The position numbers were made by a program, and so were the translations under genes. Positions 46,296 to 60,600 of a DNA stretch of 64,000 nt are shown here, one piece after another (within the stretch, counting starts at the first letter, position 1; every line of letters begins with the position of its first letter). Origin of the DNA: Oenanthe sinensis (lineage: Eukaryota > Streptophyta > Magnoliopsida > Apiales > Apiaceae); contig JAPMAC010000207.1 of the NCBI GenBank assembly GCA_028671895.1, positions 3,224,001-3,288,000 of the forward strand. Reading direction: 5' to 3'. Under the pieces are notes generated by a model. The model saw only the letters and a list, made by a program, of their open reading frames with translations. It was not told the DNA's origin and ran no database searches.

Positions 46296-48664
46296 ATACT
46301 TCTTAAAGACTCTGTTCATTAGATCCATAAACGCTGCTGGGGCATTTGTCAATCCAAAAGCCATAACCAAAAATTCATAGTGTCCGTACCTTGTTCTGAA
46401 CGCTGTTTTAGATACATCTTCAGGTTTGATCTTGAGTTGATGGTATCCGGACCTTAAGTCAATTTTGGAAAAACATTCGGCTCCTTTCAGCTGGTCAAAT
46501 AGATCGTCGATCCTCGGCAACGGGTACTTGTTCTTGATAGTTAACTTGTTTAACTCTCGGTAATCTATACACAATCTCATGCTTCCATCCTTCTTCTTTA
46601 CAAACAATACTGGTGCTCCCCAGGGGGACACACTAGGCCTTATCACTCATTTATCCAAAAGATCTTGTATTTGACTCGCCAATTCCTTCATCTCAACAGG
46701 TGTCATTCTGTACGGAGCCTTAGAAACTGATTCGGTACCGGGAGCTAAATCAATAGAAAACTCAGTTTCCCTGTTTAGAGGTAATCCTGGTAACTCGGAA
46801 TTCAACTTCCTCACCTTCTGTTGTCTTCACTTTTAACTTCTTTTCCTTACAATCTATTTGGTCCTCATTGATCTGCGTTACCATTATGACAATCTCCTTT
46901 CTGACCATCTTGTCTTCTATTAAATTTGGTTCTGAAACTTCCTTGACCTTGGCCTTCTTCTCTGGCCCCAAATTTCCTCTTCTTATTATCTTTCTCCCTC
47001 TGAGACATCTCACTTTCATTTTCCACAATCATTTCCTTCTGAACCATTGCGGCAAAGCTCTGTAGCTCAAAAACTGCCACTCTGCTTCAAATCCATGGCC
47101 TCAAGCTTTGTTGAAATCTTTTGGCCTTCTGTACTACTGTTCTGTTGAAAACTATGACTCTAATTCTGGTGATTCTCATTTTCTTCTTAAATGAAATCAC
47201 ACTATTATCTTCTTTCAAACTTTCAGGCTTTATTTTGCCCTTCCCACTTCCTTTTCATTTCTAACTCGGTATATTATCTTTATACTCAACATATTTCTTT
47301 ATTTCGACTCTGAAAACTTTTATTCGGTCAAATTTTCCCCTATACTTTTCTAGAAATAACTCAATAAATCTAATATAAAGAAATACAACAGCTCCATTCA
47401 ATTTCACTTTAGCTCCCTGCTAAATCGCTTCTTCTTTCTGTATAAACGACTTGTAATGTTTCATATTCTTCTGAACACTAACAATCTCAGCATCACAATT
47501 CGTTACAAGGTCGAACAATTACTAATCGAAGGAATCAAAAGCAAAGCTCAGATTTGATATTCAAACAAAAGTATAAAATATGGACCAAGATTCTTTGAAA
47601 CAATAGGTTCAAAAGAAATCTCAACTTTTACTGGTTAGAGAACCATTAGAGTTTAAAATATGGGACTTTGCAAAGAATGGATATCATATTCAAGAAGAAA
47701 TAACTGGGAGATCACTATGATCTTCGAACTTCCATTACGTTACATATGCCACTTAGGAGAACCTCCGTAGTACATAAGGTGGCCAACTTTAGCACTTTCA
47801 TGACATGCAACTTACCAACAGTGGCGTCCCACCTTGGTATCCCCTTTATATAGGGTTGTTCATCCCAGAAGAGTACAAGGAATTAATATGATACATAATA
47901 TTCAAAATTTCAAGAATCAATTCAAGGCTTGTTAATAAAATATCTGAATCAATAAAGATATTTCAATTGAACGAATAGAGAGTTTGAGTAAACAAAATAC
48001 ACATGACTCTGGCAATTAGAGTGAGTAAGGTCAATTGCGGAAAAAGAAAAAAGAAAAAAAAATATCTTTCTCAAGTCACAAATAGAGAATCGATTTCCTA
48101 GCGAGGCTTGAAATCTAACAGACATAACAAATACAATCCTAGGTGGTGCAAAAATCTCAGCACGAACAGATGCAGGCTCAGACACAAGCAATACAGGTAG
48201 AACGGGTGCCTCACTAATAGGTGCTACCATATGCTCAGGGATACAATCCATAACCTCCACGTCCGATCTAGAATCCATACTAGGCTCAAAGTAAGACTCG
48301 TGTAGAGTGGTGCCAAAAGAAGTATTGAAGAATGGAGGGGAATGGTAAATGAGGATCCTTATCACTATTCGATGGTATCTGTAATTTTACAGTGGTATAC
48401 CGATGGATAAACCAAGTTGAAGTTATCTTAAGTCTAACGTCATTATATCTTAACATTTTTAACCATCGAGACTCTATCTGAATATCTCGACTCAAAACTC
48501 TAAGTTCCTATATTGAGTGATCCTATCTTATATCTCTAAGGGTTTAAATCTTACACTTATCCAATGTCTATAAGTATGTAAATCCTAGAACCTATATCCT
48601 CTTATCTTATTAATATAATCCTGGCTTGTTTCAGTGACCAAAACCGGTAGCTCTGATACCAACC
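46296..48664 (-). repeat. Gypsy B second internal region, truncated
   Basis: Almost base-for-base copy of 55248-57616 (constant offset 8952), with a few substitutions such as 48316 against 57268 (A/G). It carries the primer site and leader, the degraded gag (about 46760-47600) and the RT start (46300-46646), up to the FKKY block. The RT catalytic site, RNase H, integrase and purine tract are deleted. Short frames repeat those of the first internal region. Confidence 0.9.
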
Positions 48665-51600
48665 TGTGACGCCCTCCCAATCCGGGGTCTAGATCGGGGA
48701 GTCACTAACACTCTATATGCATACATCCTATATAAATATAAACAATCACAAATATAGATATACATGACCCCAACTATTACCCTGGACCTTTAACAGGTAA
48801 TGGTATGAAACAACCACAACTCTAAATTCATTAATTACATAACCAGAATAAATATTATTACAACTCTGAATCATCTGACAAAAGTCTATCAACATGAACA
48901 CTTAAGACTTAACAAAGTCTTTTCCTTCTAACTCAGCCTCGATCCTACCTGTTCAATCTCAGCCAGCCTAGCATAATTAAGAAAGGAGGTATTCTTCCTC
49001 GCAGTCTGCTTAATACGTTCCATGATTCTCAAAAGCTGTAGAAGTTAGAAAATAAAAGAATGAGCCACAAAAGCTCAGCAAGTAACCATGTGGGTTAAAA
49101 AAAACAGTTCTACAGGCTTATATATAATTTGAAAAGTCTTTTCTCAAAACCATGCTTTAAAAATCATTGCTGGACCTCATTGTCCCATAACTATAATCAA
49201 AATTTCATTCAGGGTATTCATTATTCGCAAGACTTTCTTTTATAAATCCACTGGCAAGGTTAAATAATTTTAATAACTGGTGCCAAGTATTAAGAAACTA
49301 TAAGCAATAAACATTTCCAAGTATAAGAATAATCTGCAGGGTTAGATGGATAACAGGAAGTAATATATAGCAATTGAAACAAAGTCAAGTCAAGATATGT
49401 CTGACAGTTTAAGCTGTAAAGGGCATGATATAACAGGGCATTTCAATTTTCATTATTAATCATTTCAAAGATCAGTTGTATAAAATTGTCCTTTCATTAG
49501 GACTGATTCTTTCAAAACATTTTATAAAACCGTCCTCTCATTAGGACCTTGCTTTTCAAATCATTTATAAAACTGTCCTCTCATTAGGACTTTGCTTTTC
49601 AAATCATTTATAAAACTGTCCTCTCATTAGGACCTTTACTATTCAAATCGTTTATAAAACTGTCCTCTCATTAGGACCTTTACTGTTCAAATCGTTTACA
49701 AAACTGTCCTCTCATTAGGACCTTTACTGTTCAAATCGTTTATAAAACTGTCCTCTCATTAGGACCTTTACTGTTCAAATCGTTTATAAAACTGTCCTCT
49801 CATTAGGACCTTTACTGTTTAAAAACAATTATTTTGGTTGAAATTTTCTCACAACGCCAGACAATACGGGTGATCAGCCACGTAAAGTCCCCATAACGGA
49901 CTAAAGTCCCTCTGGACATAAAGAGTACTCATAAAGGCACTTATTGCCATTGGCCTTGGGCTATCTCATTATAGCCATTGACTATCTCATTATAGTCTTC
50001 ACATAAAAAGTGCTGGACCGGCGTCACTCGGCCTCTTACGCCTCCAACCTATAGGAATCCGCAGAAACCATTTTGATCGGAATTCCTATAATAACCAAAA
50101 CCTTTCTTTTTAAAATTACCAATTCATTTGATGAAAAAGACTTCTTGAAAGTCGGATTTCATATTTAAATCCATTTTAAAGATCATTAGACAGAGTTAAA
50201 GTTTATTCCAGGGTAAATCTCAAAACAAGTCTCTGTTGTAATAAAGTAGGCAGAAATCATAAACTGGGAATCAAAAACAAGTTAAAGTTATGAAGTCAAG
50301 GTGCAGGGTCAATCCATAGGTATAACAGTTGTTTTTGAAAACAGTTGTAAAACATTTAATCAGGACGGCAGTTAGGCCTAAATAACAGGGTTCTTTTTAA
50401 GGTTTAAGTTTAAGCAATTATTGTTAAGAAAGTGGTGATAGCACAAGTCACAGCTCAAGATCACTGGTGTAAGATTTGTAAAACTAGTTTATAAGTGGTC
50501 AGTAGCAGTTCAGGGATTGAAAAGTTTAAAGTGCAATTAACACTGGTATAAGGTTGCAGTTTAAGTAAAGCAATTAAAGTAAAGCAGGCTGTAACTTAAA
50601 ACAATTGTGATAAGATAATACAGTCGCAGGGTCATAAAGCAGTTCATAAAACAGTGTTTAAGTTGTAAGAGGTTAGGCAGTAGTTACTTGCCTTAAATAG
50701 AATGCTACAGCTGTTGAACAGGTAGATCGCCTACACCAGACACTAACTTTCTACTTTAGCTTTCCCTCTGTCTTTCACTTCAACGTCCTTGGTAGCTATA
50801 CATAAATAATACTATTTCAGTAACTCGTATACTTTCGACGTTCTCATTAACGTCTAACTATTCTACCCTTTCGTTAATTATAATCCCTTAACAGATAATA
50901 ATCCACTGTAGACATACTCTGCTATATAATCACTTCTACACTGGCAAGCAAGTAGCACATAGACAATTATATCATTCACAGCATTCCTGACTGATAGCCT
51001 TTCTTATACAGAAGTGGTGTGCCAATCATATTTTACAAAGTCATTCTAGTTTTTAGAAATTTTTGGCAGCACTTCCCCTGTAATTGGAGCTACCCGTCGG
51101 AATACAACCGACACAACCAAACATCAATGTCAATCATCTACCATTATACAATCATATTTGCATCAAATCCATAACAAACAAGCAATAGCTATAAATAATA
51201 TGCAATACTATTGGCATTCAAAATGACTGAAATAATCCAAGTACCAACTGCCTAGCTACACAATCAATTCAATTCTTAACTCACTCCTCTATCATCAACT
51301 CATGTCCATTTAGTTCATAGAAATTAGAACTCATATTGGCAATTAGGGCATGACATTCGAATATGGAATACACATATACATTCGAAAGTAATAGCTATTA
51401 TGTTTATTATTATTCAATCAAGCAATTACTAAATCATTTTAATAGTACCTTTAAATCATGTACTATAAATTTCTGCTTTCACATTATGCTAGCATACCAC
51501 TAATAGAGTTACACACATAATAGGATCATAGCATTTCTAAATTAATTAATTACTGAGATTAACATTAGAAATTGCTTTTTAATTCGAAAACATATATATA

Positions 51601-53247
51601 CATGTCTAAAATCATAAAATCAGCCCTACCCTTAACTCATACATATGCATCATGTATAGATTATGACTTCATTTCAATTCAAACAAACCCTCAATTCAAA
51701 CATAGTATTTACATAACCATTCGAATATTAAATTATTCAAATAATTCAAAATTCTCGAACTAATTACAATTAATCAACATATAGTACTTGCTTAACCATT
51801 TAACAATTATAATGCAGTCACTAGCATTACTATTAATCGCAACCAGAGCTTAATTCTCGAACTATAACATGCGGCCATAACCGGAAAATACCACACTGTG
51901 GCCGAAAAATCGTAATCTTATCATGCAATGCTAAACAACCATCGACAGCTAGAATTTACTCATATCATGGCCATTAATCAAAGTAGCAGCAAGAATCAAA
52001 GCAAGTCATCACAATTTCGGGTCGAACAACTTCCGATTCCACTCGGCAACTAGCAAGCAACTCGCAGTCAACAACTAACATCGAAATATAAACATAGACT
52101 TGGTAATTAAGGGGTCTTAGGCTCAGGTCATCCATCACAGCCTTCCACCAGCTCGCCGGAGGCTCACCGCCGGTGGGGCAAAATCCGGAGGTACTCGTTT
52201 TCGAGTTTCCTTCAACGAATTCTACCAATCTTTGCATTTTACAACTCAACTAGCATCTAGGAAAAAGATTATGCTACCAATTCCCTTTGCATGTCAACAT
52301 TAGAACACATACGCATACAACCGCACATATACATACATGTAAAATATAAGCCAACCCCAAAAACAAGATTAATACATATGTAAGCTTAGAAATTGAAGCT
52401 ACTACATGACAATTACTGCAATCTCGACTAAAGATCAAGAAATCGCAGGAACTAGCAAGGAATCGCAGTCAGAGAAGAAAGAGATGGACCTGGGAATTGA
52501 AAATGCTGAACAAGGGAGGTAGTGGGCGGTGGCTGATAACTATAAGCTAGGGGCAAGGAAGTCATTTCACGTATGCTGCTTTTCTAATTTAAAACAAATT
52601 TAAAATCGAATTTTTGTAGAAACAGGGTACAAAAATAAATTTTATATTTTTAAAATAACGACCAGGAATTTAGAAGCTTCCCCATATTTTTGAAATATTT
52701 TTCTGACGAGTAAATATTTAATTAAAAATCTTTTAAGTTTTAGCATAGAAATAGAAAATAAGAGTAGAAAAATCTACAAAATAATTTTGGGCTCAAATAA
52801 AATAAACCTTTATTTTTCAAAAGTCCTAGAATAAATAAGGAACATTTTTGAAAAGGTGTCATGATTTTTGGACATTCCAATAATTAAATATGGAATTTAG
52901 AAGAATAATATCTCTAGAATAAAACAGAAATAAATGATTTATATAAAATCACTGAGACTAGAATTAAATACATCACCATTTTTAGAAAGTCTCTAAAATC
53001 ACATAGGAGCTACATATAAAATTTCATAATTATTGGACACACCAATAATTTTATAAAAATCAAACAGTTACTCAATTAAGCATGAAAAATCAATTAATCA
53101 CTTAATTAAAACACGTAAGCATAATACAGTCAAACGGGCAGTCAACTAGACATATCAAAGGACCACGTATCATATCTTAACATCTTAAAACACATAAATC
53201 ATATACCTCATATTAATCAAATAGATTTAATTATCTCAATCGTTACA
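48665..53247 (-). repeat. Gypsy B middle LTR (4583 bp)
   Basis: Full-length LTR, plus-strand coordinates starting TGTGACGCCCTCCC and ending CAATCGTTACA. Followed at higher coordinates by the purine tract and preceded by the primer site of the second internal unit, so it serves as 3' LTR of one unit and 5' LTR of the next. Contains a 44-bp minisatellite at 49468-49825. Confidence 0.9.
49468..49825. repeat. 44-bp minisatellite in Gypsy B LTR
   Basis: About eight units of TTTATAAAACTGTCCTCTCA followed by TTAGGACCTTTACTGTTCAA and ATCG. The first units diverge most. The same array recurs in the other full LTR at about 58420-58777. Confidence 0.85.
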
Positions 53248-53262
53248 TTCTCCCCCCCTTAA
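53248..53262 (-). other. Gypsy B polypurine tract
   Basis: Minus-strand TTAAGGGGGGGAGAA immediately before the LTR start TGTAACGATTGAG. Confidence 0.8.
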
Positions 53263-53286
53263 AAAGATTCTGTCCCCAGAATCAGC

Positions 53287-56200
53287 CTAAGTAAACAAAT
53301 AGGGATACTTTTCGAGCATCTCACTCTCAAGTTCCCAGGTGGATTCCTCAACTCGAGGATTTTTCCACAAAACCTTTACAAGCCTTACAGACTTATTCCT
53401 TAAAACTTTATCCTTACGATCCTGAATCTCTACAGGCTGTTCTATATAGGACAAGTCGGGTTGAATCTCCAAGGGTTCATACTCTATCACATGACTCATG
53501 TCAGGATTATACTTTCTAAGCATAGACACGTGAAAAACATTGTGAATGTGCTGCATCTGTGGTGGTAGAGCCAATTTATATGCAACTCTCCCAACTTGCT
53601 TCAAAATCCAAGGCACAAACTCTTAACATGTCTTCAATGGTTTGGATTGTTCTTTCACTCTGGCCATCTGTCTGAGGATGATATGCAGTACTCATATTCA
53701 ACTTCGTTCCCAAACACTCTTGAAATTTCTTCCAGAATCTAGAATTAAATCTCGGGTCTCTGTCAGATACTACTGATACAGGAACACCATGCCGCATAAC
53801 AATCTCTTTCAGGTACAAATGAACCAACCTGTCCAGTGAAAATCTTTCGTTGATCGGTAGAAAGTGCGCTGACTTAGTTAATCTGTCTATTATCACCCAA
53901 ATAGCATCATGATTAGCCTTTGTCCTTGGTAATCCTACTACAAAATCCATAGCAAGATTCTCCCATTTCCATTCTAGAATCTCTAGTGGTTGCAACAATC
54001 CACTGGGTCTCTGATGTTCAGCTTTAACTCTCTGGCACGTATAACATTTACTGATCCAATCTGCCACATCTCTTTTCATGTTGGGCCATCAAAAATTTTC
54101 TTTCAAGTCTTTATACATCTTTGTGCTTCCCGGGTGAATAGAGTATCTTGAACTATGTGCATCATGCAAAATTTCATTCTTGAGCTCTTGGACATTAGGG
54201 ATCCAAATTCGTGAGGAATACCTAAAGATTCCTTTATCGTCCTTCTGACCTCTTAACTCTTCTCCGGTCAACTTGGCTCTGTCTTGACTCATCATCTGTT
54301 CTTGACATCTCTTGATCTTTTCTAACAACTCTGGCTGAAAAGTCATTGTATACACCATCTCTTCTACTGAATCAGAACCATATACTTCTATTTCCAATTT
54401 CTCAATCTCCTTGATCAATTTTTCAGATGAAACCATTATATTCAATCTTTCATTTCTACTTCAAATATTTGCTACAACATTCGCTTTGCCTGGATGATAG
54501 TTAATCGTACAGTTTTAGTCTTTAATCAATTCCAACCGTCTTCTCTATCTCATGTTCAGCTCTTTCTGAGTAAAGATATACTTCAAACTTTTGTGATCCG
54601 TGTAAATCTCACACTTTTCTCCATACAAGTAGTGCCTCCATATCTTCAGTGCAAACACAATAGCAGCTAATTCTAGATCATGCATACTTCAATTCATGAG
54701 GTCTTAACTGCCTGGAAGCATATACAATTACCTTTCCGTGTTGCATCAAAACACATCCCAAGCCTTTGTGAGAAGCATCACTGTAGATAACGAAATTCCC
54801 TTGATCGTCAGGTAATACCAACACTGGTGCAGACACTAGTCTTCGCTTTAGCTCTTCAAAACTTTCTTCACACTTTTCATTCCATACAAACTTTTCATTC
54901 TTCCTGGTCAACTTGGTCATAGGGGTAGCTATCTTTGAAAAATCTTGAACAAATCTTCGATAGTATCCCGCTAATCCCAGAAAACTTCTTACTTCTGTTG
55001 GAGTCCTTGGTCTTTCCCATTTCATCACTGCTTCTATCTTTGCCGGATCAACTTTGATGCCTTCTTTACTGACAACATGTCCTAAGAATTGTATTTCCTT
55101 CAGCCAAGATTCACATTTAGAAAACTTCGCATACAGCTTCTCCTTTCTTAAAATCTCTAAAGCAACTCTCAAATGATCAACATGTTCTTCCTCCGACTTT
55201 GAATATATCAAGATGTCGTCAATAAATACAATCACAAATTTGTCGAAATACTTCTTAAAGACTCTGTTCATTAGATCCATAAACGCTGCTGGGGCATTTG
55301 TCAATCCAAAAGCCATAACCAAAAATTCATAGTGTCCGTACCTTGTTCTGAACGTTGTTTTAGATACATCTTCAGGTTTGATCTTGAGTTGATGGTATCC
55401 GGACCTTAAGTCAATTTTGGAAAAACATTCGGCTCCTTTCAGCTGGTCAAATAGATCGTCGATCCTCGGCAACGGGTACTTGTTCTTGATAGTTAACTTG
55501 TTTAACTCTCGGTAATCTATACACAATCTCATGCTTCCATCCTTCTTCTTTACAAACAATACTGGTGCTCCCCAGGGGGACACACTAGGCCTTATCACTC
55601 ATTTATCCAAAAGATCTTGTATTTGACTCGCCAATTCCTTCATCTCAACAGGTGTCATTCTGTACGGAGCCTTAGAAACTGATTCGGTACCGGGAGCTAA
55701 ATCAATAGAAAACTCAGTTTCCCTGTTTAGAGGTAATCCTGGTAACTCGGAATTCAACTTCCTCACCTTCTGTTGTCTTCACTTTTAACTTCTTTTCCTT
55801 ACAATCTATTTGGTCCTCATTGATCTGCGTTACCATTATGACAATCTCCTTTCTGACCATCTTGTCTTCTATTAAATTTGGTTCTGAAACTTCCTTGACC
55901 TTGGCCTTCTTCTCTGGCCCCAAATTTCCTCTTCTTATTATCTTTCTCCCTCTGAGACATCTCACTTTCATTTTCCACAATCATTTCCTTCTGAACCATT
56001 GCGGCAAAGCTCTGTAGCTCAAAAACTGCCACTCTGCTTCAAATCCATGGCCTCAAGCTTTGTTGAAATCTTTTGGCCTTCTGTACTACTGTTCTGTTGA
56101 AAACTATGACTCTAATTCTGGTGATTCTCATTTTCTTCTTAAATGAAATCACACTATTATCTTCTTTCAAACTTTCAGGCTTTATTTTGCCCTTCCCACT

Positions 56201-56560
56201 TCCTTTTCATTTCTAACTCGGTATATTATCTTTATACTCAACATATTTCTTTATTTCGACTCTGAAAACTTTTATTCGGTCAAATTTTCCCCTATACTTT
56301 TCTAGAAATAACTCAATAAATCTAATATAAAGAAATACAACAGCTCCATTCAATTTCACTTTAGCTCCCTGCTAAATCGCTTCTTCTTTCTGTATAAACG
56401 ACTTGTAATGTTTCATATTCTTCTGAACACTAACAATCTCAGCATCACAATTCGTTACAAGGTCGAACAATTACTAATCGAAGGAATCAAAAGCAAAGCT
56501 CAGATTTGATATTCAAACAAAAGTATAAAATATGGACCAAGATTCTTTGAAACAATAGGT
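53287..56560 (-). pseudogene. Gypsy B gag-pol pseudogene
   Basis: Related to the Gypsy A gag-pol but broken. Gag (about 56560-55760) keeps only pieces such as RVAVFELQSFAAMVQK. The knuckles and most of the protease are deleted, with the sequence jumping to an IDCKEKKLKVK block. A stop lies before RT (DLLDK then stop, near 55600). RT with FIDDILIYS is open in 55598-54678, then a small deletion shifts RNase H out of frame after HELKY. Integrase (54445-54089 and 54079-53576) keeps RSDRDPRF-like VSDRDPRF and DGQSERTIQ. About 400 bp of the integrase C-terminal region is missing at 53600, where the sequence jumps to GRVAYKLALPP and a chromodomain-like end (53287). It cannot encode a working element. 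Confidence 0.85.
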
Positions 56561-57600
56561 TCAAAAGAAATCTCAACTTTTACTGGTTAGAGAACCATTA
56601 GAGTTTAAAATATGGGACTTTGCAAAGAATGGATATCATATTCAAGAAGAAATAACTGGGAGATCACTATGATCTTCGAACTTCCATTACGTTACATATG
56701 CCACTTAGGAGAACCTCCGTAGTACATAAGGTGGCCAACTTTAGCACTTTCATGACATGCAACTTACCAACAGTGGCGTCCCACCTTGGTATCCCCTTTA
56801 TATAGGGTTGTTCATCCCAGAAGAGTACAAGGAATTAATATGATACATAATATTCAAAATTTCAAGAATCAATTCAAGGCTTGTTAATAAAATATATGAA
56901 TCAATAAAGATATTTCAATTGAACGAATAGAGAGTTTGAGTAAACAAAATACACATGACTCTGACAATTAGAGTGAGTAAGGTCAATTGCGGAAAAAGAA
57001 AAAAGAAAAAAAAATATCTTTCTCAAGTCACAAATAGAGAATCGATTTCCTAGCGAGGCTTGAAATCTAACAGACATAACAAATACAATCCTAGGTGGTG
57101 CAAAAATCTCAGCACGAACAGATGCAGGCTCAGACACAAGCAATACAGGTAGAACGGGTGCCTCACTAATAGGTGCTACCATATGCTCAGGGATACAATC
57201 CATAACCTCCACGTCCGATCTAGAATCCATACTAGGCTCAAAGTAAGACTCGTGTGGAGTGGTGCCAAAAGAAGTATTGAAGAATGGAGGGGAATGGTAA
57301 ATGAGGATCCTTATCACTATTCGATGGTATCTGTAATTTTACAGTGGTATACCGATGGATAAACCAAGTTGAAGTTATCTTAAGTCTAACGTCATTATAT
57401 CTTAACATTTTTAACCATCGAGACTCTATCTGAATATCTCGACTCAAAACTCTAAGTTCCTATATTGAGTGATCCTATCTTATATCTCTAAGGGTTTAAA
57501 TCTTACACTTATCCAATGTCTATAAGTATGTAAATCCTAGAACCTATATCCTCTTATCTTATTAATATAATCCTGGCTTGTTTCAGTGACCAAAACCGGT

Positions 57601-57613
57601 AGCTCTGATACCA
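57601..57613 (-). other. Gypsy B primer-binding site
   Basis: TGGTATCAGAGCT on the minus strand, three bases after the 5' LTR. The duplicate lies at 48649-48661 ahead of the second internal region. Confidence 0.9.
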
Positions 57614-57616
57614 ACC

Positions 57617-60600
57617 TGTGACGCCCTCCCAATCCGGGGTCTAGATCGGGGAGTCACTAACACTCTATATGCATACATCCTATATAAATATAAACAATCA
57701 CAAATATAGATATACATGACCCCAACTATTACCCTGGACCTTTAACAGGTAATGGTATGAAACAAGCACAACTCTAAATTCATTAATTACATAACCAGAA
57801 TAAATATTATTACAACTCTGAGTCATCTGACAAAAGTCTATCAACATGAACACTTAAGACTTAACAAAGTCTTTTCCTTCTAACTCAGCCTCGATCCTAC
57901 CTGTTCAATCTCAGCCAGCCTAGCATAATTAAGAAAGGAGGTATTCTTCCTCGCAGTCTGCTTAATACGTTCCATGATTCTCAAAAGCTGTAGAAGTTAG
58001 AAAATAAAAGAATGAGCCACAAAAGCTCAGCAAGTAACCATGTGGGTTAAAAAAAAACAGTTCTACAGGCTTATATATAATTTGAAAAGTCTTTTCTCAA
58101 AACCATGCTTTAAAAATCATTGCTGGACCTCATTGTCCCATAACTATAATCAAAATTTCATTCAGGGTATTCATTATTCGCAAGACTTTCTTTTATAAAT
58201 CCACTGGCAAGGTTAAATAATTTTAATAACTGGTGCCAGGTATTAAGAAACTAGAAGCAATAAACATTTCCAAGTATAAGAATAATCTGCAGGGTTAGAT
58301 GGATAACAGGAAGTAATATATAGCAATTGAAACAAAGTCAAGTCAAGATATGTCTGACAGTTTAAGCTGTAAAGGGCATGATATAACAGGGCATTTCAAT
58401 TTTCATTATTAATCATTTCAAAGATCAGTTGTATAAAATTGTCCTTTCATTAGGACTGATTCTTTCAAAACATTTTATAAAACCGTCCTCTCATTAGGAC
58501 CTTGCTTTTCAAATCATTTATAAAACTGTCCTCTCATTAGGACTTTGCTTTTCAAATCATTTATAAAACTGTCCTCTCATTAGGACCTTTACTATTCAAA
58601 TCGTTTATAAAACTGTCCTCTCATTAGGACCTTTACTATTCAAATCGTTTACAAAACTGTCCTCTCATTAGGACCTTTACTGTTCAAATCGTTTATAAAA
58701 CTGTCCTCTCATTAGGACCTTTACTGTTCAAATCGTTTATAAAACTGTCCTCTCATTAGGACCTTTACTGTTTAAAAACAATTATTTTGGTTGAAATTTT
58801 CTCACAACGCCAGACAATACGGGTGATCAGCCACGTAAAGTCCCCATAACGGACTAAAGTCCCTCTGGACATAAAGAGTACTCATAAAGGCACTTATTGC
58901 CATTGGCCTTGGGCTATCTCATTATAGCCATTGACTATCTCATTATAGTCTTCACATAAAAAGTGCTGGACCGGCGTCACTCGGCCTCTTACGCCTCCAA
59001 CCTATAGGAATCCGCAGAAACCATTTTGATCGGAATTCCTATAATAACCAAAACCTTTCTTTTTAAAATTACCAATTCATTTGATGAAAAAGACTTCTTG
59101 AAAGTCGGATTTCATATTTAAATCCATTTTAAAGATCATTAGACAGAGTTAAAGTTTATTCCAGGGTAAATCTCAAAACAAGTCTCTGTTGTAATAAAGT
59201 AGGCAGAAATCATAAACTGGGAATCAAAAACAAGTTAAAGTTATGAAGTCAAGGTGCAGGGTCAATCCATAGGTATAACAGTTGTTTTTGAAAACAGTTG
59301 TAAAACATTTAATCAGGACGGCAGTTAGGCCTAAATAACAGGGTTCTTTTTAAGGTTTAAGTTTAAGCAATTATTGTTAAGAAAGTGGTGATAGCACAAG
59401 TCACAGCTCAAGATCACTGGTGTAAGATTTGTAAAACTAGTTTATAAGTGGTCAGTAGCAGTTCAGGGATTGAAAAGTTTAAAGTGCAATTAACACTGGT
59501 ATAAGGTTGCAGTTTAAGTAAAGCAATTAAAGTAAAGCAGGCTGTAACTTAAAACAATTGAGATAAGATAATACAGTCGCAGGGTCATAAAGCAGTTCAT
59601 AAAACAGTGTTTAAGTTGTAAGAGGTTAGGCAGTAGTTACTTGCCTTAAATAGAATGCTACAGCTGTTGAACAGGTAGATCGCCTACACCAGACACTAAC
59701 TTTCTACTTTAGCTTTCCCTCTGTCTTTCACTTCAACGTCCTTGGTAGCTACACATAAATAATACTATTTCAGTAACTCGTATACTTTCGACGTTCTCAT
59801 TAACGTCTAACTATTCTACTCTTTCGTTAATTATAATCCCTTAACAGATAATAATCCACTGTAGACATACTCTGCTATATAATCACTTCTACACTGGCAA
59901 GCAAGTAGCACATAGACAATTATATCATTCACAGCATTCCTGACTGATAGCCTTTCTTATACAGAAGTGGTGTGCCAATCATATTTTACAAAGTCATTCT
60001 AGTTTTTAGAAATTTTTGGCAGCACTTCCCCTGTAATTGGAGCTACCCGTCGGAATACAACCGACACAACCAAACATCAATGTCAATCATCTACCATTAT
60101 ACAATCATATTTGCATCAAATCCATAACAAACAAGCAATAGCTATAAATAATATGCAATACTATTGGCATTCAAAATGACTGAAATAATCCAAGTACCAA
60201 CTGCCTAGCTACACAATCAATTCAATTCTTAACTCACTCCTCTATCATCAACTCATGTCCATTTAGTTCATAGAAATTAGAACTCATATTGGCAATTAGG
60301 GCATGACATTCGAATATGGAATACACATATACATTCGAAAGTAATAGCTATTATGTTTATTATTATTCAATCAAGCAATTACTAAATCATTTTAATAGTA
60401 CCTTTAAATCATGTACTATAAATTTCTGCTTTCACATTATGCTAGCATACCACTAATAGAGTTACACACATAATAGGATCATAGCATTTCTAAATTAATT
60501 AATTACTGAGATTAACATTAGAAATTGCTTTTTAATTCGAAAACATATATATACATGTCTAAAATCATAAAATCAGCCCTACCCTTAACTCATACATATG

